From: Lachnospiraceae bacterium JLR.KK002
Lineage (GTDB): Bacteria; Bacillota; Clostridia; Lachnospirales; Lachnospiraceae
DNA: 64,000 nucleotides
NCBI GenBank assembly: GCA_036941025.1
Contig: JAYMNP010000001.1
Span: forward strand, 2,440,501 to 2,504,500
Reading direction: 5' to 3'
Below, one piece after another: positions 26,068 to 35,440 of this stretch. The notes beneath the pieces are model-generated. The model had not been told where the DNA came from and made no database searches. It saw only the letters and a list, made by a program, of their open reading frames with translations. Both the position numbers and the translations under genes were made by a program. Positions within the stretch are counted from its first letter, which is position 1. Every line of letters starts with the position of its first letter.

Positions 26068-26784
26068 TCATAACCTGATTTCCACAGGTTCATCCAGCCG
26101 GATTTCATCTTCCGTAACCTGGCAGTCCCAGGCCAGAATCCCGACCCCTGATTTCCGTACCTGCCGCAACGTCTCGCCGAATGCAGGATGGGTTCTGTCA
26201 TTGGGCTCAAAATATCGGATTCCCTTCATCTGAATTACAAACAGAATATAACTCTCATACCCTTCTCTGACCGCCCGTTCCAGCTCCAGCATATGTTTAA
26301 TGCCCCGCTCTGTGGGAGCATCAGGAAACCTTGCAATTCCTTCTTCTTCCAGGGTAACGCCTTTTACTTCAATAAAAATTTTTCTTTTTTCATCCTGTCC
26401 TGCTTCCAGATAAAAATCTATTCTGGAACTGCCGTATCTGCACTCCGGCTTTATATAGGTAATGTCCGAAAAAGGGATGTTTTCTCTTTTCTGCCGCATA
26501 TTTTGTCCCTGCTCCAGCCATTCCCCCACCGCCCTGTTAGGGGCCTGAGAATCCATGTTAATCAGGGTTTCCCCTTTCCTGACAGTAATCAGATCCCAGG
26601 CTGTTTTGCGGTTGGGATTATTGCTTTTCTCCAGCCATACTTCTGCGCCCGGAATCAGAAGTTCCTGACATCTTCCGGTATTTTTCACATGGCAGTTTTC
26701 CATTCGGCCATCCAGCTCCACCAGTGCCGCAAAGCGGTTGAGGCGCTTTTCAAAACGCCCTGGAACAATCTGTGTATACTTCAT
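26068..26784 (-). CDS. sfsA: SfsA family protein (sugar fermentation stimulation protein)
   Basis: A 238-residue protein of the SfsA family, which has an OB-fold DNA-binding-like N-terminus and a PD-(D/E)XK nuclease-like C-terminus. The family signature RFLNRF-like start (GRFEKRLNRFAALVELDG), HVKNTGRCQELL (about residues 34-45) and the nuclease-like elements SRIDFYLE...FIEVKGVTLEEEG (about 129-155) are present. Biochemical function is not firmly established; the E. coli protein affects maltose metabolism. It stands alone, downstream of a promoterless-looking short gap from the hybrid kinase start side. Confidence 0.9.
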   Translation of the reverse strand: MKYTQIVPGRFEKRLNRFAALVELDGRMENCHVKNTGRCQELLIPGAEVWLEKSNNPNRKTAWDLITVRKGETLINMDSQAPNRAVGEWLEQGQNMRQKRENIPFSDITYIKPECRYGSSRIDFYLEAGQDEKRKIFIEVKGVTLEEEGIARFPDAPTERGIKHMLELERAVREGYESYILFVIQMKGIRYFEPNDRTHPAFGETLRQVRKSGVGILAWDCQVTEDEIRLDEPVEIRL

Positions 26785-26808
26785 CTCATTCTCCCTTCCC
26801 GGTTCAGG

Positions 26809-26828
26809 CCTGCGGCGTATGCCGCAGG
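26809..26828. other. perfect hairpin between sfsA and the hybrid kinase gene
   Basis: CCTGCGGC-GTAT-GCCGCAGG, 8-bp stem with a four-base loop, in the 56-base gap. There is no T-run on either side, so it is not a typical intrinsic terminator. Confidence 0.45.
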
Positions 26829-26840
26829 AAGAACGGTCTT

Positions 26841-29354
26841 CTATTTTCCGTCGCCGGGCTCCTGTATCTGCTTTTCATCAGGTATCCATTTTCTGAGAAT
26901 CCGGTAAATATCTTTTAAATCAATGGGCTTTGCAATATGGTCGTTCATGCCTGCCTGTCTGGCCTTCAGCACATCGCTGGAAAATGCATTTGCTGTCATG
27001 GCCACAACGGGAATGGTTCTGGCGTCTCCCCGGTTCATCTGCCGGATGGCCCTGGTCATCTCATGGCCGTTCATTTCCGGCATCTGTACGTCACTCAGAA
27101 TGATATCAAAGTAATTTTCCGGATTTTCCGCAAACTTTTCAATTCCTTCTTTGCCGTTCCAGGCAATCTCCAGCTCCGCTTCGGTGATTCCCAGCAGTTC
27201 CTGTGCAATCTCCATATTCAGTTCGTTATCCTCTACCAGAAGAATCCGGACTTTTCCTTTTTGAAACTGTACGGGTTTCCCGGAATCTTCCCCTGAAATT
27301 TCCGCGGCTTCCAGTTCTTCTATGATTTCATTCTGAAGGGGAAGACGTATGATAAAGGTACTTCCTTCTCCCGGAAAACTGATAATCTCTATGGTTCCGC
27401 CCATCATATTCACGATATTTTTCGTGATGGCCATTCCAAGACCGGTACCTTCAATTCCTCCCGTCTGATCTGTTTCTCCCCGCTCAAAGGGCACAAATAT
27501 TTTTTCCTGCGTTTCTCTGGTCATTCCGATTCCGTTGTCCATACAGTAGAATTCATAAAAACGCCGATCTCCTCTCCGGTTCTCCGTTTCCTCCACGCAC
27601 AGGCCAATCTGGCCGCCCTCCGGTGTAAATTTGATGGCATTGCCCAGCACATTGGTCAGTATCTGCTGAATCCGCAGGCTGTCGGAAACCACCATTTCAT
27701 GGGTAATGGACGCAATATCCAGCGTCATCTCCTGCTTTTTGGCCGCAGCCTGCACCTGCATGACTGCGCCTGCTTCCTGAAGCAGCGTTTTCAGATTAAA
27801 TGCTTCTTCATTCAGTATTACCCGGCCGCTTTCAATTTTAGACATATCCAGCACATCATTAATCAGGCTCTTTAAGTGCATGGCGGACAGTTCAATCTTA
27901 TGTATGCAGTCCTTTAACCGCTCCGGATTATCCAGATTCATTCTGGCAATGGTGGTCATTCCCACAATGGCATTCATGGGCGTCCGCATATCATGGCTCA
28001 TGTTGGACAAAAACCTGCTCTTGGCCTTACTTGCATTTTTCACCTGCAGAAGGGATGTTTCCAGCATTTCCCGCTGATGGATTTCCCGCGTTTTATCGGT
28101 AATTACCACAATTCTGTAATTACCCGCTTCTCCGGTTCTGACATAAATATGGATGCCGAACTCTCTCTGCTCCCCGGTGTGGGGATTGGTAATCTTCCGC
28201 TGGAACTGGTAATCCTGGCTCTGCTTCATCTCCTCAACATCCACCTGGTTCTCCAGAAGCCACCCTTCAATCAGCCCCTGCTGCTGACGGATTTCCTCCG
28301 GGGAATACCCCATAATCCGTCCCGCATTGCTGCTGATATATTCCAGCTCTCCCGTGTCTTCGTTCTGCATAATGAAAATCTCATCTACCATATCTGTCAT
28401 CCAGCTAAAGGTAGACTGGCGTTTCTTATACTCCCGGCTCCCCTTCCACCAGAATAAAATAATCACCACGCCATATACCAGAATTTTGCTTAACAGCGCC
28501 ACCATGGAAATCCGGTAGCACTCTATCACATTGGTGCGGATAGCCAGACTCCAGCTGCTGTTGCGTATGGGAATACTCTTCACATACTGCAGCTTTCCCC
28601 GGTATAATTTCCAGTAAGATACTTTTTCCCGATTCTCCATGGCCTCTCTGATTTCTTCTCCGCTTTTGCTGACCCAGTTATTGAGCATAAAATTGTCTTC
28701 AAAGCTCTGGCCTCTGGCTTTTATATTGGCATGGGCTGCTGCAATAAATCCGCTGTCATACATGCAGAAATAAAATTTTCCGTCAATAGAATCTCCTTCA
28801 ATAATATTCTGCATATAGTCAAAATAAACGGAAACCTCTACAGCCCCGTCCCATTCTCCGGTATCCTGAGCAAATACTGGCTGCCAGACAGTGAAAATCT
28901 GAATATTTTCCCCCTGCCTGGCCTGATAAATATCTGTCAGCACTTTTTCCTGGCCTTCCTTTAATTCCTGAAAAATGGCAGAACCGCTGATATCTGTGGT
29001 TTCCTCCCGATTGGTGGAAGCATACCTTCCTTTTCCGTCCACAATTCCAATATCATAGAGCCCGTATACCTCCACAAAAGATTTCAGGCCCTTTACTTTG
29101 TCTTCCAGCGGTTCTTCTCCATTCTGCAGTTCGTCATTCTCTGCAATGGACCCTGCCAGATTCCATACATTATTCATATATTCGGCAATTTTGCTCTCTG
29201 TCAGCCCGATCTGATTGCTTACGCTTTCTTCCATAATGTCATAGGTGGAAATTGCAGTGACTGCAATATCAAACAAAGCCAGCAGCACGCACAGTACCTG
29301 TACCAGATGGTAAGCTGAATAAGGTATCTTCCTCTTTTTTCTGTGACTCTTCAC
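26841..29354 (-). CDS. hybrid sensor histidine kinase/response regulator with Cache-type sensor and PAS
   Basis: An 837-residue membrane kinase. Helix 1 is at about residues 13-35. The extracytoplasmic sensor (about 40-275) has a dCache-like layout, followed by helix 2 (about 282-300). A PAS domain (about 320-440) precedes HisKA with the phospho-acceptor in NMSHDMRTPMNAIVG (about 455-470), HATPase (about 560-680, DNGIGM and GTGLGMAI), and a receiver (about 705-825, LSDVQMPEMNG). No HPt domain is fused, so a separate one must relay. The extracytoplasmic ligand is unknown. The gene stands alone behind the glgP terminator. Confidence 0.88.
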   Translation of the reverse strand: MKSHRKKRKIPYSAYHLVQVLCVLLALFDIAVTAISTYDIMEESVSNQIGLTESKIAEYMNNVWNLAGSIAENDELQNGEEPLEDKVKGLKSFVEVYGLYDIGIVDGKGRYASTNREETTDISGSAIFQELKEGQEKVLTDIYQARQGENIQIFTVWQPVFAQDTGEWDGAVEVSVYFDYMQNIIEGDSIDGKFYFCMYDSGFIAAAHANIKARGQSFEDNFMLNNWVSKSGEEIREAMENREKVSYWKLYRGKLQYVKSIPIRNSSWSLAIRTNVIECYRISMVALLSKILVYGVVIILFWWKGSREYKKRQSTFSWMTDMVDEIFIMQNEDTGELEYISSNAGRIMGYSPEEIRQQQGLIEGWLLENQVDVEEMKQSQDYQFQRKITNPHTGEQREFGIHIYVRTGEAGNYRIVVITDKTREIHQREMLETSLLQVKNASKAKSRFLSNMSHDMRTPMNAIVGMTTIARMNLDNPERLKDCIHKIELSAMHLKSLINDVLDMSKIESGRVILNEEAFNLKTLLQEAGAVMQVQAAAKKQEMTLDIASITHEMVVSDSLRIQQILTNVLGNAIKFTPEGGQIGLCVEETENRRGDRRFYEFYCMDNGIGMTRETQEKIFVPFERGETDQTGGIEGTGLGMAITKNIVNMMGGTIEIISFPGEGSTFIIRLPLQNEIIEELEAAEISGEDSGKPVQFQKGKVRILLVEDNELNMEIAQELLGITEAELEIAWNGKEGIEKFAENPENYFDIILSDVQMPEMNGHEMTRAIRQMNRGDARTIPVVAMTANAFSSDVLKARQAGMNDHIAKPIDLKDIYRILRKWIPDEKQIQEPGDGK

Positions 29355-29430
29355 TTCCGTTCCCCCTGCTTTCTTCCTTTATGATATAAAATCATATCAT
29401 ATTTCTCCGGTTTTTGCCATGGAAACTTAC

Positions 29431-29467
29431 AGGGCGGCTCAAAACATCTCTGATTTGAAGCCGCCCT
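29431..29467 (-). terminator. terminator of glgP
   Basis: AGGGCGGCT (29431-29439) pairs with AGCCGCCCT (29459-29467), extended by TCAAA/TTTGA, just after the glgP stop codon. Confidence 0.65.
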
Positions 29468-29482
29468 GCTGCCGCATTCTGA

Positions 29483-31744
29483 TTATTTTAATTTCCAGAT
29501 ATCTTTGTCATACTCTGCAATGGTTCTGTCGGAGGAGAAGAATCCTGCCTTTGCCGTATTCACCAGCATTTTTCCGGCCCATGCAGTTCTGTTCTCATAA
29601 TCTTTGTAAATTTCCTCTTTTTTAGCTGCATAATCTTTATAATCCAGAAGGGTCATAAACCAGTCTTTGTTCAGCAGCTCATTGTAAAGGCGCTCCAGAT
29701 GTTCTCTGTGTCCCACCTTCATCATTTCCTCGCCTACAATAAAGTCCACTGCCTCTTTGATATCCTCATTTTCTTCGTAGAACTTCCGGGAAACGTAATC
29801 GCCTTTCTCATAGTGCTCGATAACCGTATCGGAGCTTTCACCGAAAATATAGATATTATCTTTTCCCACCAAATCGGCAATTTCCACATTGGCCCCGTCC
29901 ATGGTTCCCAGGGTTACGGCGCCGTTCAGCATGAACTTCATGTTACCGGTTCCGGACGCTTCCTTGGAAGCCAGGGAAATCTGCTCGGAAATATCGCAGG
30001 CCGGGATTAATTTTTCCGCATTGGTTACATTGTAGTTCTCCACCATAACCACTTTCAGGTAAGGACTTACTTCCGGGTCATTGTTCACCAGCTCCTGCAG
30101 ACACAGAATCAGATGGATGATGTCTTTTGCAATGATATAGGCCGGGGCTGCTTTTGCACCGAAAATAACCGTGATTGGCGTAGCCGGTTTCTTTCCTTTT
30201 TTAATTTCCAGATATTTGTGAATCACATGAAGCGCGTTCATCTGCTGGCGTTTGTATTCATGAAGACGTTTAATCTGAATATCGAAAATGGAGTTTTCAT
30301 CCAGTTCCACACCCTGTTTTTCTTTCAGATAAGCTACCAGATTCTTCTTATTTTCGTGTTTGATTTCCAGCAGTTTATTCAGCACTTTTTCATCGTTCCT
30401 GTACGTCAGCAGCTTCTCCAGTTCATCTGCATCTTTGTGCCAGCCTGTTCCGATCACTTCATCCAGATAGCGGCTTAAGCCCTTGTTGCAGTGCATCAGC
30501 CAGCGGCGGAAGGTGATTCCGTTGGTCTTATTGTTGAATTTCTCCGGATACAGTTTATAGAAATTATTCAGTTCGTTTTTCTTCAGAATCTCCGTGTGGA
30601 GGTATGCCACTCCGTTTACGCTGAAACCATAGTGAATGTCCATATTTGCCATATGTACCAGGTTTCCCTCGTCAATAATGGCCACGGATTTGTCGTCAAA
30701 TTTATTTTTTACAATGGTATCCAGCTCACGGATAATGGGCATTAACTGGGGTACTGCCCGGTTCAGGTAGTCCATGGGCCATTTTTCCAGCGCCTCTGCC
30801 AGTATGGTGTGGTTGGTATATGCGCATGTTTTTGACACAATATCAATGGCGTCGTTCATGCGGATTCCCCTCTCCATCAGCAGACGGATTAACTCCGGAA
30901 TTACCATACTTGGATGGGTATCATTTATCTGGATTGCCGCATAATCCGGTAAATCATAGAGCTTGCAGCCCTTTGCCTCGCACTCGGAAAGAATCAGGCG
31001 TGCGGCATTGCTTACCATGAAATACTGCTGATATACACGCAGAAGTCTTCCCGCATCGTCAGAATCATCCGGATATAAGAACAGCGTCAGGTTCTTCATG
31101 ATATCCCCTTTGTTGAAGCTGATTCCGTCGCCTACCAGGCTTTCGTCTACGGTCTCAATATCAAACAGGTGCAGCTTGTTGGTTCTGTTTTCAAATCCGG
31201 TTACGTCCAAATCATACATTCTGGACTGTACCGTAAATCCGCCGAACTGAACAGGATATGTCACATCGGTTCTGGTAAGCCAGCTTTCTGCTTCCATCCA
31301 TGGATTTTTATTTTCTTTCTGCAGACGGTTCTCAAAGGTCTGTAAAAACAGTCCGAAATGGTAATTCAGTCCGATTCCGTCTCCGTTCATTCCCAGGGTT
31401 GCCATGGAATCCAGGAAACAGGCTGCCAGACGTCCCAGTCCCCCGTTTCCCAGAGAAGGTTCCGGCTCCACCTGCTCAATCAGGTTGATGTCCTTACCGT
31501 ACTGTGCCAGCATTTCTGCCACTTCATCATAAATCCCCAGGTTAATCAGATTGTTGGACAACAGTTTGCCAATCAGAAACTCTGCGGAAATATAGTAGAT
31601 TTTCTTCTTTCCTTCCTGACTTTCTTTTTCTTTTGCCATATCCTTTACGATACCCAAAAGTCCGTAATAAAGCTGCTCATTGGTGCAGGCTGCAATATTG
31701 TTGCAGCATTTCTGTTCCAGTAATTCTCTTACATTTACACTCAT
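29483..31744 (-). CDS. glgP: glycogen/starch/alpha-glucan phosphorylase
   Basis: PLP-dependent GT35 phosphorylase (753 residues) releasing glucose-1-phosphate from alpha-1,4-glucans, cytosolic. [13 protein letters not shown] (about 49-61), [19 protein letters not shown] (about 95-113) and the PLP-binding motif [14 protein letters not shown] (about 605-618, with the lysine in NMK) are complete. No N-terminal regulatory extension is seen. The gene is alone here rather than in a glg cluster; a GH13 enzyme that could use the same glucans lies at 39 kb. Confidence 0.95.
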   Translation of the reverse strand: MSVNVRELLEQKCCNNIAACTNEQLYYGLLGIVKDMAKEKESQEGKKKIYYISAEFLIGKLLSNNLINLGIYDEVAEMLAQYGKDINLIEQVEPEPSLGNGGLGRLAACFLDSMATLGMNGDGIGLNYHFGLFLQTFENRLQKENKNPWMEAESWLTRTDVTYPVQFGGFTVQSRMYDLDVTGFENRTNKLHLFDIETVDESLVGDGISFNKGDIMKNLTLFLYPDDSDDAGRLLRVYQQYFMVSNAARLILSECEAKGCKLYDLPDYAAIQINDTHPSMVIPELIRLLMERGIRMNDAIDIVSKTCAYTNHTILAEALEKWPMDYLNRAVPQLMPIIRELDTIVKNKFDDKSVAIIDEGNLVHMANMDIHYGFSVNGVAYLHTEILKKNELNNFYKLYPEKFNNKTNGITFRRWLMHCNKGLSRYLDEVIGTGWHKDADELEKLLTYRNDEKVLNKLLEIKHENKKNLVAYLKEKQGVELDENSIFDIQIKRLHEYKRQQMNALHVIHKYLEIKKGKKPATPITVIFGAKAAPAYIIAKDIIHLILCLQELVNNDPEVSPYLKVVMVENYNVTNAEKLIPACDISEQISLASKEASGTGNMKFMLNGAVTLGTMDGANVEIADLVGKDNIYIFGESSDTVIEHYEKGDYVSRKFYEENEDIKEAVDFIVGEEMMKVGHREHLERLYNELLNKDWFMTLLDYKDYAAKKEEIYKDYENRTAWAGKMLVNTAKAGFFSSDRTIAEYDKDIWKLK

Positions 31745-31872
31745 TTTTTCTTCCTCCTGCCTCTTTTCATGTTTCCCAAAATTTTCCCTGTTTATTCTGA
31801 ATCCTTATGTAAATCCTTTTCTGTTCTGTTTCATTCTTCTACCAGAGTATAACTCCATTTCCCATATTTTTC

Positions 31873-31907
31873 TTGCAGTATGATGGCAAAATATAGTACA
31901 ATACTAT
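31873..31907 (+). promoter_or_regulatory. promoter of the AraC-family gene with overlapping palindrome
   Basis: TTGCAG (31873-31878), 18-base spacer, TACAAT (31897-31902). The -10 is embedded in ATAGTA-CAA-TACTAT (31893-31907), a possible operator. Confidence 0.5.
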
Positions 31908-31934
31908 CAAAATCAGAAAAACGGGAGCAGTCAT

Positions 31935-32804
31935 ATGAATATTCTGGAGTATGAAAACACACAGGAAACAAAATCTCACGGACATGATAATTTTCCTTTT
32001 AATATTTATCTGTGCAGCATTCCGCTGGATTTTTCCGCGGTGCCTCTCCACTGGCACAACGACATGGAAATTATCTATATTAAGAAGGGGCAGGGACAGG
32101 TCACTCTGGATTTGTTTCCGGTTCCGGTGAAGGAGGGGGATATTGTGGTGGTTCTGCCGGGGCAGCTTCATGCCATCGAACAGCGGGAGGATTTTTCCAT
32201 GGAGTACGAAAATATCATTTTCAGGCTGGATATGCTGATGGCCTCCCAGGGCGACGCATGTACGGAAAAATTTTTCCAGCCTCTGGTGCAGGGGCAGCTT
32301 TTATTTCCAAATTATTTTCCCCCGGATTCCAGCCTGTATCCTGCCCTGGCCCGGTGTCTGAATACCATGGATGAAATCTGTAAGACTTTCAGCCAGGGAT
32401 ATCAGCTTGCCATCAAGGGACAGTTGTTTTCTCTCTTTTATACCCTGTTTTCTTCCTCGTCTTCTCCCCCTCCCCGCAGGAAGCACAAGTCGCTGGACCG
32501 TCTGAAGGATATCCTGAAGTACGTGGAAACCGGCTACAGTGAGAAGATTTCCATTGAGGACGCCGCCGGTATCTGCGGGTTCAGCCAGTCCCATTTTATG
32601 AAATTTTTCAAATCCAGCATGGGTATTTCTTTCACCGATTACCTGAATGATTACAGGCTGACCATGGCGGCCAGACTGCTGATTTCTTCCTCGGACTCCG
32701 TTGCCAGTATCGCCGCTGAGACAGGATTTGAGAATCTTTCTTATTTCAATCGGGTGTTTAAGCGAAAATACGGATGTACCCCTACCGGTTACCGGGCAGG
32801 CTGA
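31935..32804 (+). CDS. AraC family transcriptional regulator with cupin domain
   Basis: A 289-residue regulator. The N-terminal part (about residues 20-150) is a cupin-type sugar-sensing domain (PLHWHNDMEIIYIKKGQG, then GDIVVVLPGQLHAIE). The C-terminal 100 residues are two helix-turn-helix motifs of the AraC type (ISIEDAAGICGFSQSHFMKFFKSSMGISF and VASIAAETGFENLSYFNRVFKRKYGCTP, given as regions near 195-225 and 240-270). It is probably a sugar-responsive activator. The target is unclear: glgP lies divergently upstream and the crotonase lies downstream behind its own promoter. Confidence 0.9.
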   Translation: MNILEYENTQETKSHGHDNFPFNIYLCSIPLDFSAVPLHWHNDMEIIYIKKGQGQVTLDLFPVPVKEGDIVVVLPGQLHAIEQREDFSMEYENIIFRLDMLMASQGDACTEKFFQPLVQGQLLFPNYFPPDSSLYPALARCLNTMDEICKTFSQGYQLAIKGQLFSLFYTLFSSSSSPPPRRKHKSLDRLKDILKYVETGYSEKISIEDAAGICGFSQSHFMKFFKSSMGISFTDYLNDYRLTMAARLLISSSDSVASIAAETGFENLSYFNRVFKRKYGCTPTGYRAG

Positions 32805-32853
32805 ACGGTTACCGAACTGTTACATTTTATCTTCTCCGATTCGCTATTCCGTA

Positions 32854-32882
32854 TTGACAAATTTTTATCAAAGTTATATATT
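32854..32882 (+). promoter_or_regulatory. strong sigma-A promoter of the crotonase gene
   Basis: TTGACA (32854-32859), 17-base spacer, TATATT (32877-32882); near-consensus, with an AGGAGG ribosome site at about 32919-32924. Predicts high expression. Confidence 0.8.
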
Positions 32883-32933
32883 AAAAGTATCAGAAAACAC
32901 CAATATTACATATTTTTTAGGAGGTTTTTACCC

Positions 32934-33728
32934 ATGAACAATTTAAAATTGGACGTAGCGGATCAGATTGCAGTTTTAACCATCAGCAGACCTGGAGCAT
33001 TAAATGCTCTGAACAGCGAAACACTGGACGAACTGAATGTTGCTCTGAGCGAAATCGAAGCAAGAGATGACGTTAAGGTTGTAATCCTGACCGGCGGCCC
33101 GGACAAAAAGGACAATCCTTACAAATCTTTCGTAGCAGGGGCTGACATTGCGGAAATGGTAAACTTCTCTGCTGCTGAAGCACGTGCGTTCGGTATGAGA
33201 GCTGCTGAGCCTTTCTTCAAACTGATGAACATGCGTCAGGTTACCATCGCTGCTGTAAACGGATTTGCTCTGGGCGGCGGATGTGAAATCGCAATGGCAT
33301 GTGATATTCGTATCGCTGCTGAAAACGCTACTTTCGCTCAGCCGGAAACCGGTCTTGGCATTATCCCCGGATTCGGCGGAACCCAGAGACTTGCACGTCT
33401 GGTTGGCATGGGCCGCGCAAAAGAGCTTATCTTCACCTGCGATAACATTGACGCTGCAGAAGCATACAGAATCGGCCTTGTAAATAAGGTTGTTGCAAAA
33501 GAGGAATTAATGGATACCGCTAAGAAGATGGCTTCTAAGATTATTTCCAAGGGAAGCTACGCTGTTTCCATCGCAAAAGCTGCAATCAACAACGGATATG
33601 ATATGGATATTAAGAATGCGGTTGAAATGGAAGCAAACCTGTTCGGTATCACCTGCTCTACCCATGACAAGACAGAAGGCATGACTGCTTTCCTTGAGAG
33701 AAGAGCTGCAGATCTGACAGATTTCTAA
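32934..33728 (+). CDS. enoyl-CoA hydratase/crotonase family protein
   Basis: A 264-residue crotonase-fold enzyme, best fit to short-chain enoyl-CoA hydratase (3-hydroxybutyryl-CoA dehydratase), which converts 3-hydroxybutyryl-CoA to crotonyl-CoA in the butyrate route. The oxyanion-hole region (SFVAGADIAEM, about 64-74; NGFALGGGCEIAMACD, about 103-118) and the two catalytic glutamates (in GGGCE and QPETGLG) are present. Strong promoter, ideal ribosome site and preferred codons indicate high expression. In many clostridia this gene sits with bcd-etfBA-hbd; here it is alone. Confidence 0.85.
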   Translation: MNNLKLDVADQIAVLTISRPGALNALNSETLDELNVALSEIEARDDVKVVILTGGPDKKDNPYKSFVAGADIAEMVNFSAAEARAFGMRAAEPFFKLMNMRQVTIAAVNGFALGGGCEIAMACDIRIAAENATFAQPETGLGIIPGFGGTQRLARLVGMGRAKELIFTCDNIDAAEAYRIGLVNKVVAKEELMDTAKKMASKIISKGSYAVSIAKAAINNGYDMDIKNAVEMEANLFGITCSTHDKTEGMTAFLERRAADLTDF

Positions 33729-33746
33729 GGAAACGCTGATTCACAT

Positions 33747-33798
33747 CTTATAGGAAAGACACTTTTACGCTTTAGCGTGACAAGGTCTTTCCTATAAG
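33747..33798. repeat. family A terminal hairpin, isolated copy
   Basis: CTTATAGGAAAGAC (33747-33760) pairs perfectly with GTCTTTCCTATAAG (33785-33798), enclosing ACGC-TTTA-GCGT. The ends and the following AGAACAAA match the last hairpin of repeat A2 at 37551-37618, and compensating changes distinguish it from A1. It lies just after the crotonase stop and before its terminator. Confidence 0.7.
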
Positions 33799-33805
33799 AG
33801 AACAA

Positions 33806-33845
33806 AGCCCTCCACAGCTGCACAGCCAGCCCGGAGGGCTTTTAT
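33806..33845. terminator. terminator of the crotonase gene, overlapping the GNAT gene end
   Basis: AGCCCTCC (33806-33813) pairs with GGAGGGCT (33833-33840) followed by TTTATTT on the plus strand. The convergent GNAT stop lies within the tail, so the hairpin may serve both genes. Confidence 0.8.
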
Positions 33846-34321
33846 TTCAGCCTCAGTTCCATTGGCGTATATCGAATTCCATGAAAAACTTTTTCCATAT
33901 CAGTATCTGTAAATCCCATGGCATGGTAAAAAGGGACGCCATAGGGCGAAGCGTTTAATCTGATTTTTTCTTTTCCCTGCTGTCCCAACTCAGAAATTAC
34001 TTTCAGGAACAGTTGCGTTGCAATCCCTTTTCTCTGATATTTCTCATCTACAAATACACAGGATACATGATTATCTGCTGATATGGATAACACACCCACT
34101 ATTCTTCTGTCGTCAAACGCTCCATACATCGTCTGCAAACCGTTCAGAAATTTATCCCTGAAATTCTGCCCCACTACAAATTGCCCATAAAAATAATCAA
34201 TGCCTTCCTCTGTATAGTCAGACGCAACAAATTGCTGAAACACATTCCAGATTAACGTAAATGCCTCGTCCAGTTCTTCATCATAAACTTTGCGTATCAG
34301 GTATTTATCTGTTTCATTCAT
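33842..34321 (-). CDS. GNAT family N-acetyltransferase
   Basis: A 159-residue acetyl-CoA-dependent acyltransferase. The acetyl-CoA loop reads VDEKYQRKGIATQLFLKVIS (about residues 92-111), followed by RLNASPYGVPFYHAMGF near 123-140, a typical GNAT C-terminal beta-strand region. The substrate cannot be predicted. It is the last gene of a minus-strand group after a PTS permease and threonine aldolase, 21 bases after the former. The ATG at 34321 has a GGGAG site. Confidence 0.87.
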   Translation of the reverse strand: MNETDKYLIRKVYDEELDEAFTLIWNVFQQFVASDYTEEGIDYFYGQFVVGQNFRDKFLNGLQTMYGAFDDRRIVGVLSISADNHVSCVFVDEKYQRKGIATQLFLKVISELGQQGKEKIRLNASPYGVPFYHAMGFTDTDMEKVFHGIRYTPMELRLK

Positions 34322-34342
34322 ATCGTTCTCCCTTTACAATAG

Positions 34343-35428
34343 TCAATCCTGCTCTTTCTGTTCCTCCACCTTCAAAACCATCGTAATAAGAAAGGAAACT
34401 GCAAATCCAGCCAGACAGCTCACCACATACATCCCAAAGCCCTCCCCGTAAAATACCGGGAAGGTCACAAGGCTTGGAAAGGCAAAGGACATGGCATGGG
34501 CGCCGGAAAATCCGGCCAGCGCTCCGCCAATCCCGCCGCCCACACAGACGCCAATCATAGGCTTTTTCCGGGGCAGGCTCACCCCGAACAGCGCGGGCTC
34601 CGTAATTCCAAATAATGCAGACAGCATGGCGGAACCGCAAATGGACTGAAAGGCTCTGTCCTTACTTTTCAAAAGCACCGCAAATACTGCTCCTGCCTGG
34701 GAAAATGCTGCCGGCCCCATCAGGGCCAGCACCGTATCGGAGCCGTTTACCATAATATTATTCATGGCAATCAGGATAAAACTCCACTGAAATCCGAAAA
34801 TTACCATGGGCTGGGTAAAGACTCCCAGAAATATTCCCGCCGCTATGGGAGACAGGGTATAAACATGCTCATACCCAACCGCCAGCACATCTCCAATTAC
34901 CGCGCCAAGGGGCCCGAACAGGGAAAGCGTCACCAGGCTCACCAGCAATATGGACACCAGAGGCACCACAAATCCCTTTATCATCTCCGGAATAATCCTG
35001 TTCAGGAATTTTTCCACATAATGCAAAAGCCCCACTGCCAGAATAATGGGAATTACACTGGAATGATATGTAACGCCCCGCAGAGGCAGCCCCAGGAAAT
35101 GAATGGTATGGCCTGGCTCCAATGCTGCGGTAAGAGAAGGATACAGTAAAATACCTGCAATCACCACAGCAGTAAACTGATTTGCACCAAATTTCCCGGC
35201 AGCAGTAAAAGCCAGCAGAACAGGCAGAAAGTAAAACAGACCGTCCGCCATGGCGTTCAGTACCAGATACGTTTCGCTCTCCGTCCCAATCAATTCTGCG
35301 GCGGTCAGAATCGCCAGCACACCCTTTAAAATTCCCGCCGCAGTCATCAGGTTTACAAGGGGCAGAAAGATTCCTGCCACTCCGTCAATCAGAACTGATG
35401 CCACTGATTTCTTCTTTTTTCCTTCCAT
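34343..35428 (-). CDS. PTS transporter subunit IIC, beta-glucoside/sucrose-type, stand-alone
   Basis: A 361-residue membrane protein with about ten helices and the glucose-superfamily EIIC hallmarks (GVAGIFLPLVNLMTAAGILKG, about residues 15-35; ALFGITEPALFG, about 268-279). The usual IIB domain that precedes IIC in this family and any IIA domain are missing. It either depends on IIA/IIB encoded elsewhere or has been recruited for another use. It lies 12 bases after threonine aldolase and upstream of the GNAT gene. The sugar cannot be stated. Confidence 0.85.
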   Translation of the reverse strand: MEGKKKKSVASVLIDGVAGIFLPLVNLMTAAGILKGVLAILTAAELIGTESETYLVLNAMADGLFYFLPVLLAFTAAGKFGANQFTAVVIAGILLYPSLTAALEPGHTIHFLGLPLRGVTYHSSVIPIILAVGLLHYVEKFLNRIIPEMIKGFVVPLVSILLVSLVTLSLFGPLGAVIGDVLAVGYEHVYTLSPIAAGIFLGVFTQPMVIFGFQWSFILIAMNNIMVNGSDTVLALMGPAAFSQAGAVFAVLLKSKDRAFQSICGSAMLSALFGITEPALFGVSLPRKKPMIGVCVGGGIGGALAGFSGAHAMSFAFPSLVTFPVFYGEGFGMYVVSCLAGFAVSFLITMVLKVEEQKEQD

Positions 35429-35440
35429 TTTGTCCTCCCG

